From Endozoicomonas sp965196975 (GTDB lineage: Bacteria > Pseudomonadota > Gammaproteobacteria > Pseudomonadales > Endozoicomonadaceae): a stretch of DNA of 64,000 nt. The notes under the pieces were generated by a model. It was not told where the DNA came from. It saw nothing but the letters and a program-made list of their open reading frames with translations, and ran no database searches. Shown here piece after piece: positions 36,704 to 47,274 of this stretch. Numbering within the stretch: position 1 is the stretch's first letter; each line of letters begins with the position of its first letter. The position numbers and the translations under genes are program-made. The stretch lies in contig NZ_OZ239981.1 of assembly GCF_965196975.1 (NCBI RefSeq), forward strand, positions 4,588,001 to 4,652,000, in the 5' to 3' direction.

Positions 36704-38094
36704 GGGTGCTCTCTCAATTTGATAACTGACTCATAGGTTAGCTTCAACCTTTCCAGTCATGAACTCAGACCAAAGTTGTTCCCAGCGCCCCTTACTCTGG
36801 ATCAGTGCTCTTGTTGTCAAAAGCACTTCCGCTCCTGTTGCTTTCCACCTCATTCCAGAACCACATAATCGTTGCTTTACCAGAGTCTTACAAGCCGCTT
36901 CAGTAACTCCTGAACCTATTGGCCAATGGCGTTTAAGCGCCTGATGATAATTCATTAACTGGTGATTGTTTGTAAAATAGCTCACAGCTTTGTAGCGCTT
37001 CTCTGTCAGTGCGATTGTCTTTTTCGGGAGCTCGGCTGATTCAATTTCCTGAAGGATTTTTTTGGCTGCTCCACGCTTGTTTTTCAAACTATGTAGCCTG
37101 TCTTCAAGCCACTGGTGTCGCTTCGCCTTACTGGTTGGAAACAGTGCTTCCGCTGCTCCAGCTAAATATTCAGATGCATGATAAAAATCGAGTATCTGCC
37201 CAGAGGTATGTTGTTTCAAATAACTCCAGTTTTCTCTAGCCCCGTCAGCTACCCCGATGTATGTGGCATTTGGGTAGAGTCGTTTTAGATCTGCAATCTC
37301 CTCGTCGAGCTTGCTCATAAAGCTTTGTTTACCATACTCTGGCGAACTGGCTGTATATATCGTGTGGAGCCTGTCTCCATCTGCAGAATATAGGCTCAAT
37401 GTCCCACACATGGCTTCCCTCCAGCCTTCTTCACAAAGCAGCATGCAGGTTCCATCCAGACCAATGGCTATTGTTTCAACAGGCTCTTTTAGTGGAGGAA
37501 GGTGGTAGTGAGTGTCTTGCTGGTCTTCAATTAATGCACCTACTCTGTCCGATAAATGCTTGATATAAGAATTTGAAAGCGTCCTTTGATGGTTGGTCTC
37601 AAAATCTTCTTTTACCGCAGGCGCTGGCATCTGGCTGTATTTCCAGGCGATAGACTTGGCAAATTTGGGGGTAGCTGAACCAATAATACCGGCACGAAGA
37701 TCAAGTGCTGCCAGAGTACTGCCACCTCTGACACCCTGATATACGGAGCGCTCCAAAGGTATACGACCGTATAAGGTTTCATAGTGCTTAAGAACCTTTC
37801 CTTTGTAGTTCCACTTCTGCTGATTAACGACGATAGGTTCTTTATTGGGTGATTCAAATAGCCCCAATAACTCTTTTGTTCCAAGCTGCCCGGCTTCATT
37901 GAGTGCACGCTGTAAACTATCTTCAAGATTCAGCATGTTGCCTGAATCTATAGAAACTTCAATTTGCAAAACGATGCTTTTGGTAGAGCTGGAAATAACA
38001 GAAGCGGGCATGACAGTTAACTATTATGAGTGGTGTTCCCATAGTAGCTGTGAAAATAGAGCACTATTGTTTCAATCATTCAGAGAGAGCACCC
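36704..38094 (-). mobile_element. ISKra4-type element, copy 2
   Basis: A 1391-bp element identical in layout to copy 1 but inverted, with inverted repeats GGGTGCTCTCTC / GAGAGAGCACCC. The perfect 8-bp target duplication is TTCCAACC (36696-36703 and 38095-38102). Confidence 0.93.
36731..38011 (-). CDS. ISKra4-family transposase, copy 2
   Basis: The same 426-residue transposase as in copy 1, uninterrupted and with all acidic motifs present, so probably active. It is transcribed leftward toward the cox promoter region, ending about 660 bases before the ctaC frame. Confidence 0.9.
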   Translation of the reverse strand: MPASVISSSTKSIVLQIEVSIDSGNMLNLEDSLQRALNEAGQLGTKELLGLFESPNKEPIVVNQQKWNYKGKVLKHYETLYGRIPLERSVYQGVRGGSTLAALDLRAGIIGSATPKFAKSIAWKYSQMPAPAVKEDFETNHQRTLSNSYIKHLSDRVGALIEDQQDTHYHLPPLKEPVETIAIGLDGTCMLLCEEGWREAMCGTLSLYSADGDRLHTIYTASSPEYGKQSFMSKLDEEIADLKRLYPNATYIGVADGARENWSYLKQHTSGQILDFYHASEYLAGAAEALFPTSKAKRHQWLEDRLHSLKNKRGAAKKILQEIESAELPKKTIALTEKRYKAVSYFTNNHQLMNYHQALKRHWPIGSGVTEAACKTLVKQRLCGSGMRWKATGAEVLLTTRALIQSKGRWEQLWSEFMTGKVEANL

Positions 38095-38132
38095 TTCCAA
38101 CCACCCATAAAACCCATCAAATAAAAGCTGGC

Positions 38133-38159
38133 ATGGCATATATAGTGTGCCATTTTTTT
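38133..38159 (+). terminator. Intrinsic terminator orphaned by ISKra4 copy 2
   Basis: ATGGCA / TGCCAT stem with a 9-base loop followed by six further T residues on the plus strand. It lies just right of the insertion and has no intact plus-strand gene before it, which argues that a transcript once entered from the left of the element. Confidence 0.6.
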
Positions 38160-38370
38160 GACTGCACAACAGATTCCAAAATTTGGAAAAAGCCTTATTT
38201 TACAGTTTTTTTCTGTATTATTTTTTATTTATAAAAATATTGAAATATATGAAAAAGGAATATTTACTATCTCTTGTTTTATAAACAGCACTATGGTTTT
38301 GTAAGCATCTACCGGACAGCCATTGTCAGTAATTCATACTGGCAGCAATGGATGAACACAGGGGATAAAT

Positions 38371-39021
38371 ATGGATGTGCAGGCAATCCGAAATTTAATT
38401 ATTCGGATCAAAGAGCTGGAAGCGCAAGGCAAACACCTCCAAACGCTTATCAGTGATCAGATTGAACAATTACATCGCACAATTGAACTGCCTGATGAGA
38501 ATGCCTGTGAGACATTGCTGATCTTCACAATGGATTACATTGATCATGTACCTGACTTTCTGGAGGCACTTAATGAAGCCTCTCAACAGGTTGGTATTCA
38601 CAGTTTTATTTCACCGTTCCTTGATATTGCTGAAGAAAACTTCCTGTCTCCCGTGACCCAGGATCAGCCGTTATCTGGTCTCGATCTATTGCTGGATAAG
38701 GCTTATTTTGCTCATCGACTCATTGAAGAAGTAAACGACCAATATCTTGTAAAAACCGGCTCAACGCTCATTCCGATGAATATGACCTGGGCCAACTTGA
38801 TTGTTCACTCAATTTTGGGAGAAGACTTTGCCAATGAACTGGATATCATTGTGGATAAAACCGTGGACCAGATGATGCGTTCTCAGGCCATCTATCATGA
38901 AGAGAAGTTCAAAGAGTTTATCCACAACCGCAGTGCAGAGGAGTGGATCAGAATCTGGTCACGCTGGAACTGCCTTTCTAATAATCTGGGTATAGAGCTG
39001 AAGTTTACTTCTGCAGCCTGA
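38371..39021 (+). CDS. Conserved hypothetical protein
   Basis: Soluble protein of 216 residues, predicted almost entirely helical, with no membrane segment or signal. It starts with a short coiled coil (VQAIRNLIIRIKELEAQGK). The body contains FLDIAEENFLSP and the aromatic EEWIRIWSRWNCLSNNLGIE near the C-terminus. It diverges from nothing and converges on yheV, 31 bases beyond its stop. GGGGA lies seven bases before the ATG. I do not recognise the family. Confidence 0.72.
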   Translation: MDVQAIRNLIIRIKELEAQGKHLQTLISDQIEQLHRTIELPDENACETLLIFTMDYIDHVPDFLEALNEASQQVGIHSFISPFLDIAEENFLSPVTQDQPLSGLDLLLDKAYFAHRLIEEVNDQYLVKTGSTLIPMNMTWANLIVHSILGEDFANELDIIVDKTVDQMMRSQAIYHEEKFKEFIHNRSAEEWIRIWSRWNCLSNNLGIELKFTSAA

Positions 39022-39052
39022 GCAGCAGAAGTAAATGTATGTCCATAACAGC

Positions 39053-39307
39053 TCAATGTTTATCGGAAGAAGAGGCGTCTACAAAGCGTATTACATCGGT
39101 ATGATCTTCCAGAATACTCTCTTCCCGGGCAATACGAGCCGCTGGTAGATCCCCCTCCAGCTTGGGGTTCACTTCCATCACATCACTAAAGCCACATTCA
39201 ACACATTCACGGTAATCCCGTTCAGTCTCACTACGAAACATACGAACAGAATCCATCGTTCCGCAGGAAGGACATACCGCTCCTGCTATAAATCGTTTGG
39301 TTTTCAT
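39053..39307 (-). CDS. yheV: YheV family putative zinc ribbon protein
   Basis: Small protein of 84 residues starting MKTKRFIAGAVCPSCGTMDS, with a second pair CVEC in the first half. The four cysteines form a zinc-ribbon knuckle. This pattern and its position next to prlC match YheV (DUF2387/TIGR02443) of E. coli. The function is unknown. The C-terminal half is acidic and probably disordered. It lies downstream of prlC, separated by 133 bases. Confidence 0.85.
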   Translation of the reverse strand: MKTKRFIAGAVCPSCGTMDSVRMFRSETERDYRECVECGFSDVMEVNPKLEGDLPAARIAREESILEDHTDVIRFVDASSSDKH

Positions 39308-39440
39308 GGCTCATATCCCTGACTGATGACCTGACATTTATACGCAACAGAAAGCTCCTCAAACTGTCTGCTGCGTATTTACTTCAAATAATCGTCATTT
39401 AACTGCAAGACTTATCATTATTAGTGCGAAGTCTAAGCCA

Positions 39441-41474
<2,034 letters not shown>

Positions 41475-41596
41475 AGGACAGCTCTCTATACCAAGGTTAT
41501 TATTTGTAATAGATGGGTGCACCGCCGTATGAATTCAAGCAGAATCCAGTCAGCGCACTATCCACTATGGCAGAAACACCAGAGGAGCCCTGCTCA

Positions 41597-42133
41597 ATGA
41601 GTCAAGCCATCAGAAGCTTCAATAATAAAATGCCAGTTATGGGAGAAAGGGTCTACATCGACGAGAGTGCAGTTGTGCTTGGCGATGTCACGATCGGGGA
41701 TGACAGCTCTGTGTGGCCAACGGCCGTTATTCGTGGCGACATGCATTCAATCAGCATTGGCGCCAGAACCAGCATACAGGACGGTTCAGTTCTGCATATC
41801 ACCCATGCCAGCGATTACAACCCCAATGGCTACCCATTGACGATTGGCGATGATGTAACCGTAGGGCATAAAGCGGTTCTTCATGGCTGCACCATTAAAA
41901 ATCGATGCCTGATTGGTATTGGCGCCATTATTCTGGATGGCGCAGTGGTTGAAGAAGAAGTGATCGTTGCTGCGGGGTGTCTGGTACCACCGGGAAAACG
42001 TCTTGAAAGTGGCTTTGTTTACAAAGGCAATCCGGCCACAAAAACACGGGAAATATCTGAAAAAGAACGTAGTTTTTTCAAATACACAGCAGGAAATTAC
42101 GTGAAACTGAAGGATAGCTATCTGATCACTTGA
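41597..42133 (+). CDS. Gamma-carbonic anhydrase family protein (YrdA-like)
   Basis: Left-handed beta-helix (hexapeptide repeat) protein of 178 residues forming trimers with zinc between subunits. The metal histidines are in SVLHITHASDYN and VGHKAVLHGCTI, as in Cam/YrdA proteins. Hexapeptide runs such as VVLGDVTIGDDSSVWPTAVI are clear. YrdA-type proteins often lack measured carbonic anhydrase activity, so the enzymatic label is tentative. The start at 41597 (MSQAIRS) has GAGGAG upstream and gives the normal length. It diverges from prlC. Confidence 0.92.
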   Translation: MSQAIRSFNNKMPVMGERVYIDESAVVLGDVTIGDDSSVWPTAVIRGDMHSISIGARTSIQDGSVLHITHASDYNPNGYPLTIGDDVTVGHKAVLHGCTIKNRCLIGIGAIILDGAVVEEEVIVAAGCLVPPGKRLESGFVYKGNPATKTREISEKERSFFKYTAGNYVKLKDSYLIT

Positions 42134-42322
42134 ACTTTCATCAGTAAGAACAAGGCTCACTATTTATTAATCTTTAACTATCAATTAGTTAAAAGAAAAA
42201 TACGCGGTCTTTTTCAGGCTATCGACCATAGTATTACAGACGAATTCATCTCACTAAAACTAATCTGAATTTATTAGCAACGTTTTTGGGTTTCATAACA
42301 ACTACTTTCTGGGGTGAAAACT

Positions 42323-42553
42323 ATGCCAATCGAAGGTGTCAATAGCGGAAACAAAGAAGATTTACTCGCTCTTCAGATCGAACTTGCTGAAGAAGCGGCA
42401 AAAGCCAGTGCTACTCAGCAGGCCGACAAAGCGACAGATAAGTACCATGACAAGCTTGCTGAAGAGGATATTCTAATGGGAGAAGATACTCCCTACGAAA
42501 GATCAAATGCTCAGAGGCTGGCTTCAATAGTTGCGGAAAAAGGCCGTGTATAA
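42323..42553 (+). CDS. Small hypothetical protein
   Basis: Acidic protein of 76 residues, rich in Ala, Glu and Lys, without signal or membrane segment and probably helical (LALQIELAEEAAKASATQ). It has GGGGTG seven bases before the ATG and a tidy intrinsic terminator seven bases after its stop, so it is likely a real single-gene unit. I do not recognise the family. Confidence 0.6.
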   Translation: MPIEGVNSGNKEDLLALQIELAEEAAKASATQQADKATDKYHDKLAEEDILMGEDTPYERSNAQRLASIVAEKGRV

Positions 42554-42559
42554 TCTGTG

Positions 42560-42581
42560 AGCACACCTGAGGTGTGCTTTT
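42560..42581 (+). terminator. Intrinsic terminator after small gene
   Basis: Perfect 8-bp stem AGCACACC / GGTGTGCT with a TGA loop followed by TTT. It directly follows the stop of the 76-residue gene. Confidence 0.85.
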
Positions 42582-42644
42582 CGTCTGTATTTCAGATGTG
42601 TTATAAGCCACCCCTCTTTTCAGGGCAATCTGGCTACGCTTAAC

Positions 42645-43235
42645 ATGGAAATATATTCAACCGTTATTCTACTCTTCCTGATCATGGACCCTTTGGGCAA
42701 TATGCCTGTTTTTATTTCGATCTTGAAAGGTGTTCCGGAAGAGAGGCGCAGTAAGGTGCTCATCAGAGAGCTCCTCATAGCGTTGTTTATTCTTCTGATC
42801 TTCCTGTTTGCCGGTAAATATCTGCTGTTATCACTTCATCTGAAACAGGAATCGGTGAGTATTGCCGGTGCTATCATCCTGTTTATTATCGCTATTCGTA
42901 TGATTTTCCCATCCAGTCGGGGTGGCGGCATCATGGGCAGTACGCCAGACGGTGAACCCTTCATTGTCCCATTAGCAATCCCTCTCATTGCGGGCCCATC
43001 AATTCTGGCAACCCTGATGCTGGTATCCAGTCAGCACCCAGGAAATCAGTTAAAACTCGCCATGGCTGTCTTTATCTCCTGGGCGCTGAGTGCGGCCATT
43101 CTGATGATGTCGGGTAAAATCATGAAATTGCTGGGTGGCCGGGGCATATTTGCCATTGAACGGCTCATGGGGATGATACTGGTTATGCTCTCTGTACAGA
43201 TGTTTATGGACGGCATTGCTCACTATTTGGCCTAG
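42645..43235 (+). CDS. yhgN: MarC family membrane protein (YhgN-like)
   Basis: Integral membrane protein of 196 residues with six hydrophobic segments. The N-terminal LFLIMDPLGNMPVFISILK is the family signature. PDGEPFIVPLAIPLIAGPSI in the middle is the second conserved loop and matches the YhgN branch (PxAxPLIAGPG type). MarC-family proteins were once linked to multiple antibiotic resistance, but this was not upheld; the substrate is unknown. It appears monocistronic. Confidence 0.88.
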   Translation: MEIYSTVILLFLIMDPLGNMPVFISILKGVPEERRSKVLIRELLIALFILLIFLFAGKYLLLSLHLKQESVSIAGAIILFIIAIRMIFPSSRGGGIMGSTPDGEPFIVPLAIPLIAGPSILATLMLVSSQHPGNQLKLAMAVFISWALSAAILMMSGKIMKLLGGRGIFAIERLMGMILVMLSVQMFMDGIAHYLA

Positions 43236-43346
43236 CAAATATTGACCAGCTGCTTCCAAAGAATAATCCATAAACCGGAAGCAGTTTCTGTACAAACCCA
43301 CTTCATTTCCATTATTATCGAATTATTTGTCACGTAAGTTTCTACT

Positions 43347-43634
43347 ATGGATCTAGACACTTGTGCAAAGGCTCTGAAAGAGCTGGGGCATCCTTCGAGA
43401 CTTGGGATTTTCAAACGCCTTGTCAGGTCTGGCCATAATGGTTTGCCCGTTGGAACCCTGCAAAAGGAGCTGGATATTCCCGGTTCAACCCTTTCTCACC
43501 ATATTTCAGCGCTTGTTTCAGTGGGGCTGGTTCAACAGAAGCGAGATGGAAGGACACTGTACTGCATTGCCCAGTTTGACACGTTCAATGAAGTGATGGG
43601 ATTTCTCAGCGAGGAGTGTTGTGTGGATGAATAA
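43347..43634 (+). CDS. ArsR family transcriptional regulator
   Basis: Winged-helix repressor of 95 residues. The helix-turn-helix is clear: LGHPSRLGIFKRLV, then LQKELDIPGSTLSHHISALVS (about 36-56), then the wing QQKRDGRTLYCIA. Cysteines sit at the N-terminus (C6) and in a C-terminal CCVDE, which might sense metal or thiol stress, but the classic ELCVC ArsR motif is absent. Its target is not evident from the neighbours; marC lies upstream and mnmG converges downstream. Confidence 0.88.
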   Translation: MDLDTCAKALKELGHPSRLGIFKRLVRSGHNGLPVGTLQKELDIPGSTLSHHISALVSVGLVQQKRDGRTLYCIAQFDTFNEVMGFLSEECCVDE

Positions 43635-43653
43635 ACTGAATCGAGAGGTTAAC

Positions 43654-43687
43654 GTTACATGTTCCTGAGACATCAGGAACATGTAAC
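43654..43687. terminator. Bidirectional hairpin between arsR and mnmG
   Basis: Perfect 15-bp stem (43654-43668 with 43673-43687) and a 4-base loop, centred between the stops of two convergent genes. There is no T-run, but the stem strength suggests a shared terminator. Confidence 0.75.
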
Positions 43688-43694
43688 TGGCTGA

Positions 43695-45581
43695 TCAAGC
43701 CGCCATGGAACGCTTTTTCATATACACCAGCAGCAAAGAGACTGCAGCAGGTGTCATGCCCTGAATGCGGGATGCACGGCCAAGTGTCTCGGGACGGGCA
43801 TCACTCAGCTTCTGCTTCAGCTCGTTCGACAATCCTTCAATCAATGTATAATCAAGGGTCTCCGGTATACGGGTATTCTCATAGCGCCGCATACGATCGA
43901 TCTCTTCTGTCTGACGATCAATATACCCCTGATACTTGATCTGAATCTCAACCTGTTCCGCTACCTGGTCATGGGTTTCAGCCTCACCCACCAGTCCAGC
44001 GACATCATTATAGGTCAACTCAGGACGGCGAAGCAGTTCCAAAAGGCTGTATTCACGGCTTATAGGCCTGCTGAGCTTATTTTCCAGTGTACTGGCTGCA
44101 TCGCTACCTGGATGGACAAACGCCGCTCTAAGGCGCTCAGATTCCTTCTCAATACGCTCTTTCTTGTCACTGAATGCTGCCCAGCGCTCATCATCCACCA
44201 GACCAAGCTCTCTACCTTTCTCCGTCAAACGCAGATCTGCGTTATCTTCCCGAAGAATCAAACGGTACTCTGCCCGACTGGTAAACATGCGGTAAGGCTC
44301 GCTGGTGCCATTGGTAATCAGATCATCCACCAGCACACCGATATAGGCTTCATCACGACGAGGACACCAGGACTCTTTGTCCTGTGCCCTGAGAGCCGCA
44401 TTCATACCAGCCAACAGCCCTTGTGCTGCAGCCTCCTCATACCCAGTAGTACCGTTGATTTGACCAGCAAAGAACAAACCGCCAATGGCTTTGGTTTCCA
44501 GAGAGTACTTCAACCCTCTTGGATCAAAGTAGTCGTACTCAATGGCATAACCGGGACGGGTAATATGAGCATTTTCCAGGCCACGAATAGAGTGAATCAG
44601 ATTAATCTGCACATCGAAGGGCAAACTGGTGGAAATACCGTTGGGGTACAGCTCATGTGTGGATAACCCTTCCGGCTCCAGAAATACCTGATGCGAGTTC
44701 TTATCCGCAAAGCGGGTAATTTTGTCTTCTATCGATGGGCAGTAACGAGGGCCAATGCCTTCAATCACCCCGGTAAACATGGGTGAGCGATCCAGTCCAC
44801 CACGAATAATGTCGTGGGTTCGCTCATTGGTATGAGTGATATAACAGGATACCTGCTCAGGGTGTTGTTCTATTGATCCAAGGTAAGACATCACCGGCAT
44901 CGGCGTATCCCCTGGCTGAGCTTCCATCACTGAAAAATCCACACTCCGGGCATCAATACGTGCAGGAGTACCTGTTTTCAGGCGCTGAACATCCAGAGGC
45001 AATTCTCTCAGCCTGTTTGCAAGGGCAATGGATGGAGGGTCACCAGCTCGGCCCCCGCTGTGATTTTCCAGACCAATGTGAATTCGGCCGCCAAGGAAAG
45101 TACCTGCGGTCAAAACAACGTTTGGGGCAAGAAAACGAACCCCCATGTTGGTCACGACACCACGAACCTGACTGGTGCTGTCATCAACCACCAGATCATC
45201 CGCAGCCTGCTGAAATATCCACAGGTTCTCCTGGTTTTCCAGAATCGAACGAATGGCTGCTTTATACAGAGCACGATCCGCCTGTGCTCTTGTTGCTCTT
45301 ACAGCAGGCCCTTTCCTGCCATTCAGAATCCGAAACTGAATGCCGGCAAGGTCTGTCGCTTTTGCCATGACACCGCCAAGCGCATCAACCTCTTTTACCA
45401 GATGACTTTTACCAATCCCGCCAATGGCTGGATTACAGGACATCATCCCCAGAGTTTCGATGTTATGGGTCAACAACAGCGTTTTAACGCCCATACGTGC
45501 TGAAGCCAGGGCGGCCTCAGTACCGGCATGACCACCACCGATAACAATCACATCAAATTGTTTTGGGAAATCCACTGCCAA
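43695..45581 (-). CDS. mnmG: tRNA uridine 5-carboxymethylaminomethyl modification enzyme MnmG
   Basis: FAD-dependent partner of MnmE that modifies uridine 34 of several tRNAs. It has 628 residues (E. coli 629). The N-terminal FAD motif is VIGGGHAGTEAALASARMG, followed by MMSCNPAIGGIGKSHLV. GQINGTTGYEEAAAQGL near 370 and the C-terminal helical tRNA-binding region are present. The gene reads away from a DnaA-box cluster just upstream, the same topology as E. coli gidA-oriC. Usually rsmG follows mnmG; here arsR converges on it instead. Confidence 0.98.
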   Translation of the reverse strand: MAVDFPKQFDVIVIGGGHAGTEAALASARMGVKTLLLTHNIETLGMMSCNPAIGGIGKSHLVKEVDALGGVMAKATDLAGIQFRILNGRKGPAVRATRAQADRALYKAAIRSILENQENLWIFQQAADDLVVDDSTSQVRGVVTNMGVRFLAPNVVLTAGTFLGGRIHIGLENHSGGRAGDPPSIALANRLRELPLDVQRLKTGTPARIDARSVDFSVMEAQPGDTPMPVMSYLGSIEQHPEQVSCYITHTNERTHDIIRGGLDRSPMFTGVIEGIGPRYCPSIEDKITRFADKNSHQVFLEPEGLSTHELYPNGISTSLPFDVQINLIHSIRGLENAHITRPGYAIEYDYFDPRGLKYSLETKAIGGLFFAGQINGTTGYEEAAAQGLLAGMNAALRAQDKESWCPRRDEAYIGVLVDDLITNGTSEPYRMFTSRAEYRLILREDNADLRLTEKGRELGLVDDERWAAFSDKKERIEKESERLRAAFVHPGSDAASTLENKLSRPISREYSLLELLRRPELTYNDVAGLVGEAETHDQVAEQVEIQIKYQGYIDRQTEEIDRMRRYENTRIPETLDYTLIEGLSNELKQKLSDARPETLGRASRIQGMTPAAVSLLLVYMKKRSMAA

Positions 45582-45890
45582 AGTTTGTCACCTGTCATCA
45601 AGAGAAGATAAGGCCGGCAATTATACACAGGTTAAATAGCGCTGTGACCCAGCATTGGATAAGAGTGATCTGAAGATTTCAAGCGGCTAGCCCAATGACA
45701 ACGCTTTCATAACGTCTGTGAAAGGAAACAAGCCACGTAATTTTACTCACAGCCAGCAGATCCACCCAAAAACTCTACACGTTTCTCATAAAAATGGACG
45801 GTTTTTCCGTGTAAACAACAGTAATAACAGCGAATAGCTGTTTCTTAGTGTTCTTTTATTTTTTTAATAGATATAGGTGTTGATAAAATC

Positions 45891-46170
45891 TGTGGATAAC
45901 CAAGTAAATCTCTTTATTTTCATTAAATTACTGATTGAACAACCCTGTTGTATTTTTGGTAGAAAGGTTTAGTTAACATGTCATTAAGCTGTGGAAAAAA
46001 CAGACGTTATCCACAGAAAGATATTATTAAAAGGTTATTCCTTGGCTTGTTAATAGCTTGTCTGTGTATATGTCCACATTTCCATGATTCTCAGATGTCT
46101 TGCCTGAAAGCCTTTTGTTATCGGATGTTCAAAGTAATCGATGGTTTTATAGCAATTGAATTTATCCACA
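45891..46170. other. DnaA-box cluster upstream of mnmG (origin-like region)
   Basis: Three perfect DnaA boxes (TTATCCACA or its complement) at 45891-45899, 46007-46015 and 46162-46170, plus a near match TGTGGAAAA at 45990-45998, lie in AT-rich intergenic DNA. Next to the first box, AATCTCTTTATTTT (45907-45920) resembles the 13-mer unwinding repeats of E. coli oriC. The position beside mnmG is the enterobacterial oriC position. The 666-base gene-free interval 45582-46247 holds no convincing gene; a 75-codon frame at 45978-46205 runs through the boxes and is not called. Confidence 0.65.
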
Positions 46171-46220
46171 GAGGAATAAAGCGGTTGCGAATTCAGTGGA
46201 AATAAGTAGAATTCGCAAAC

Positions 46221-46233
46221 GATAATAATTCTT
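46221..46233. promoter_or_regulatory. Fur-box-like site before fbpA
   Basis: GATAATAATTCTT matches the 6-1-6 Fur pattern GATAATnATTATC at ten of twelve defined positions and lies 15 bases upstream of the fbpA start. It fits iron repression of the transporter operon. Based on sequence only. Confidence 0.55.
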
Positions 46234-46247
46234 GTTTACAGACCGCT

Positions 46248-47258
46248 ATGAAAAAACTTCTCTCTATTGCTTCCGCTATTGCTATTTCTTGTTCTTCTTT
46301 GCTGGCTCAGGCTGCTGAAGAAGTGAATGTCTACTCTTACCGCCAACCTTTTTTGATCGAGCCCATGCTGAAAGACTTTGAAGAGCAGACAGGCGTTAAG
46401 GTTAACGTTGTATTTGCCAAGAAAGGCCTGGAAGAGCGTATAGAGCGAGAAGGAAAATTCAGCCCGGCAGATGTTGTGCTGACTTCTGACATGATCAGTC
46501 TTTTTGATCTGGTTGACCGCAAACTGGTACAGCCAGTCAACAGTAAAACCATTAATGAGAACATCCCTGCGCACTTAAGAGATCCAAATAACCAGTGGTA
46601 CTCACTGACCATGCGGGTTCGAAATATTTACAGTTCCAAGCGTGGTGAAAAACCGGTTGATATCAACTATGAAGACCTGGCCAGCAGTGAGTTTAAGGAA
46701 AAAATCTGTACCCGCAGTGGTAAGCATCCATACAACATTGGTCTGGTAGCCTCCATGATCGCCCATAAAGGCGAAGCTGAAACCAAACAGTGGCTGGAAG
46801 GGGTGAAAGCAAACCTGGCCCGTCGTCCTCAGGGAAACGATCGTGCTCAGGTAAAAGCGATCAAAGAGGGCGTTTGTGATGTCTCTCTGGGCAACAGCTA
46901 CTACTTTGGCAAAATGATGCAGAATGACGATCAAAAAGCCTGGGCTGATGCGGTTTATATCAACTTCCCTAACCAGAAAAACTTTGGTTCCCATGTCAAC
47001 ATCAGCGGTATGGTGATGGCAAAGTACGCGCCTAATAAGGATAATGCCCTCAAGCTGATGGAGTACCTGGCCAGTGAAGAGGCTCAATCCATTTATGCTC
47101 GAGACAACATGGAGTACCCGGTCAATCCGAAGGTTCCTGTGTCTGACACCGTTGCTGCATGGGGTGAGTTCAAGGCTGACCCACTGCCTATTTCAGAAAT
47201 TGCAGCGAACCGTACCAAGGCCCAACGTCTTCTGGACGAAGTAAAATTTGATCTCTAG
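46248..47258 (+). CDS. fbpA: Iron(III) ABC transporter substrate-binding protein (FbpA/IdiA type)
   Basis: Periplasmic ferric-iron-binding protein of 336 residues with a Sec signal peptide ending at AQA. The mature start EEVNVYSYRQPFLIEPMLKDF carries the first conserved tyrosine. The adjacent tyrosines that bind iron are in LGNSYYFGKM near 222-223. It begins a three-gene operon with permease (16 bases downstream) and ATPase, preceded by a Fur-like site. Symbol given by class; FutA, IdiA or AfuA could be used. Confidence 0.9.
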   Translation: MKKLLSIASAIAISCSSLLAQAAEEVNVYSYRQPFLIEPMLKDFEEQTGVKVNVVFAKKGLEERIEREGKFSPADVVLTSDMISLFDLVDRKLVQPVNSKTINENIPAHLRDPNNQWYSLTMRVRNIYSSKRGEKPVDINYEDLASSEFKEKICTRSGKHPYNIGLVASMIAHKGEAETKQWLEGVKANLARRPQGNDRAQVKAIKEGVCDVSLGNSYYFGKMMQNDDQKAWADAVYINFPNQKNFGSHVNISGMVMAKYAPNKDNALKLMEYLASEEAQSIYARDNMEYPVNPKVPVSDTVAAWGEFKADPLPISEIAANRTKAQRLLDEVKFDL

Positions 47259-47274
47259 ATCTATTCATTAGTGC

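Larger units (their letters stand above)
36511..38159 (+). other. Remnant of a small plus-strand transcription unit interrupted by ISKra4 copy 2
   Basis: Before the insertion, a frame ran from 36511 to 36703 and continued at 38103 to a stop at 38108-38110. It contains KTITAPAIREAGKSEQALLL and YVNKVRHYHFSFENISNR and is followed about 20 bases later by an intrinsic terminator. The frame has no ATG, so it may be the tail of a degraded gene or a non-coding RNA. The composition of the peptide looks protein-like, but I do not recognise it. Confidence 0.35.

Noticed and set aside
45978..46205. 75-codon plus-strand frame in the mnmG upstream region
   Set aside because: It spans two DnaA boxes, has no ribosome binding site, and the DNA is better explained as origin-like sequence.
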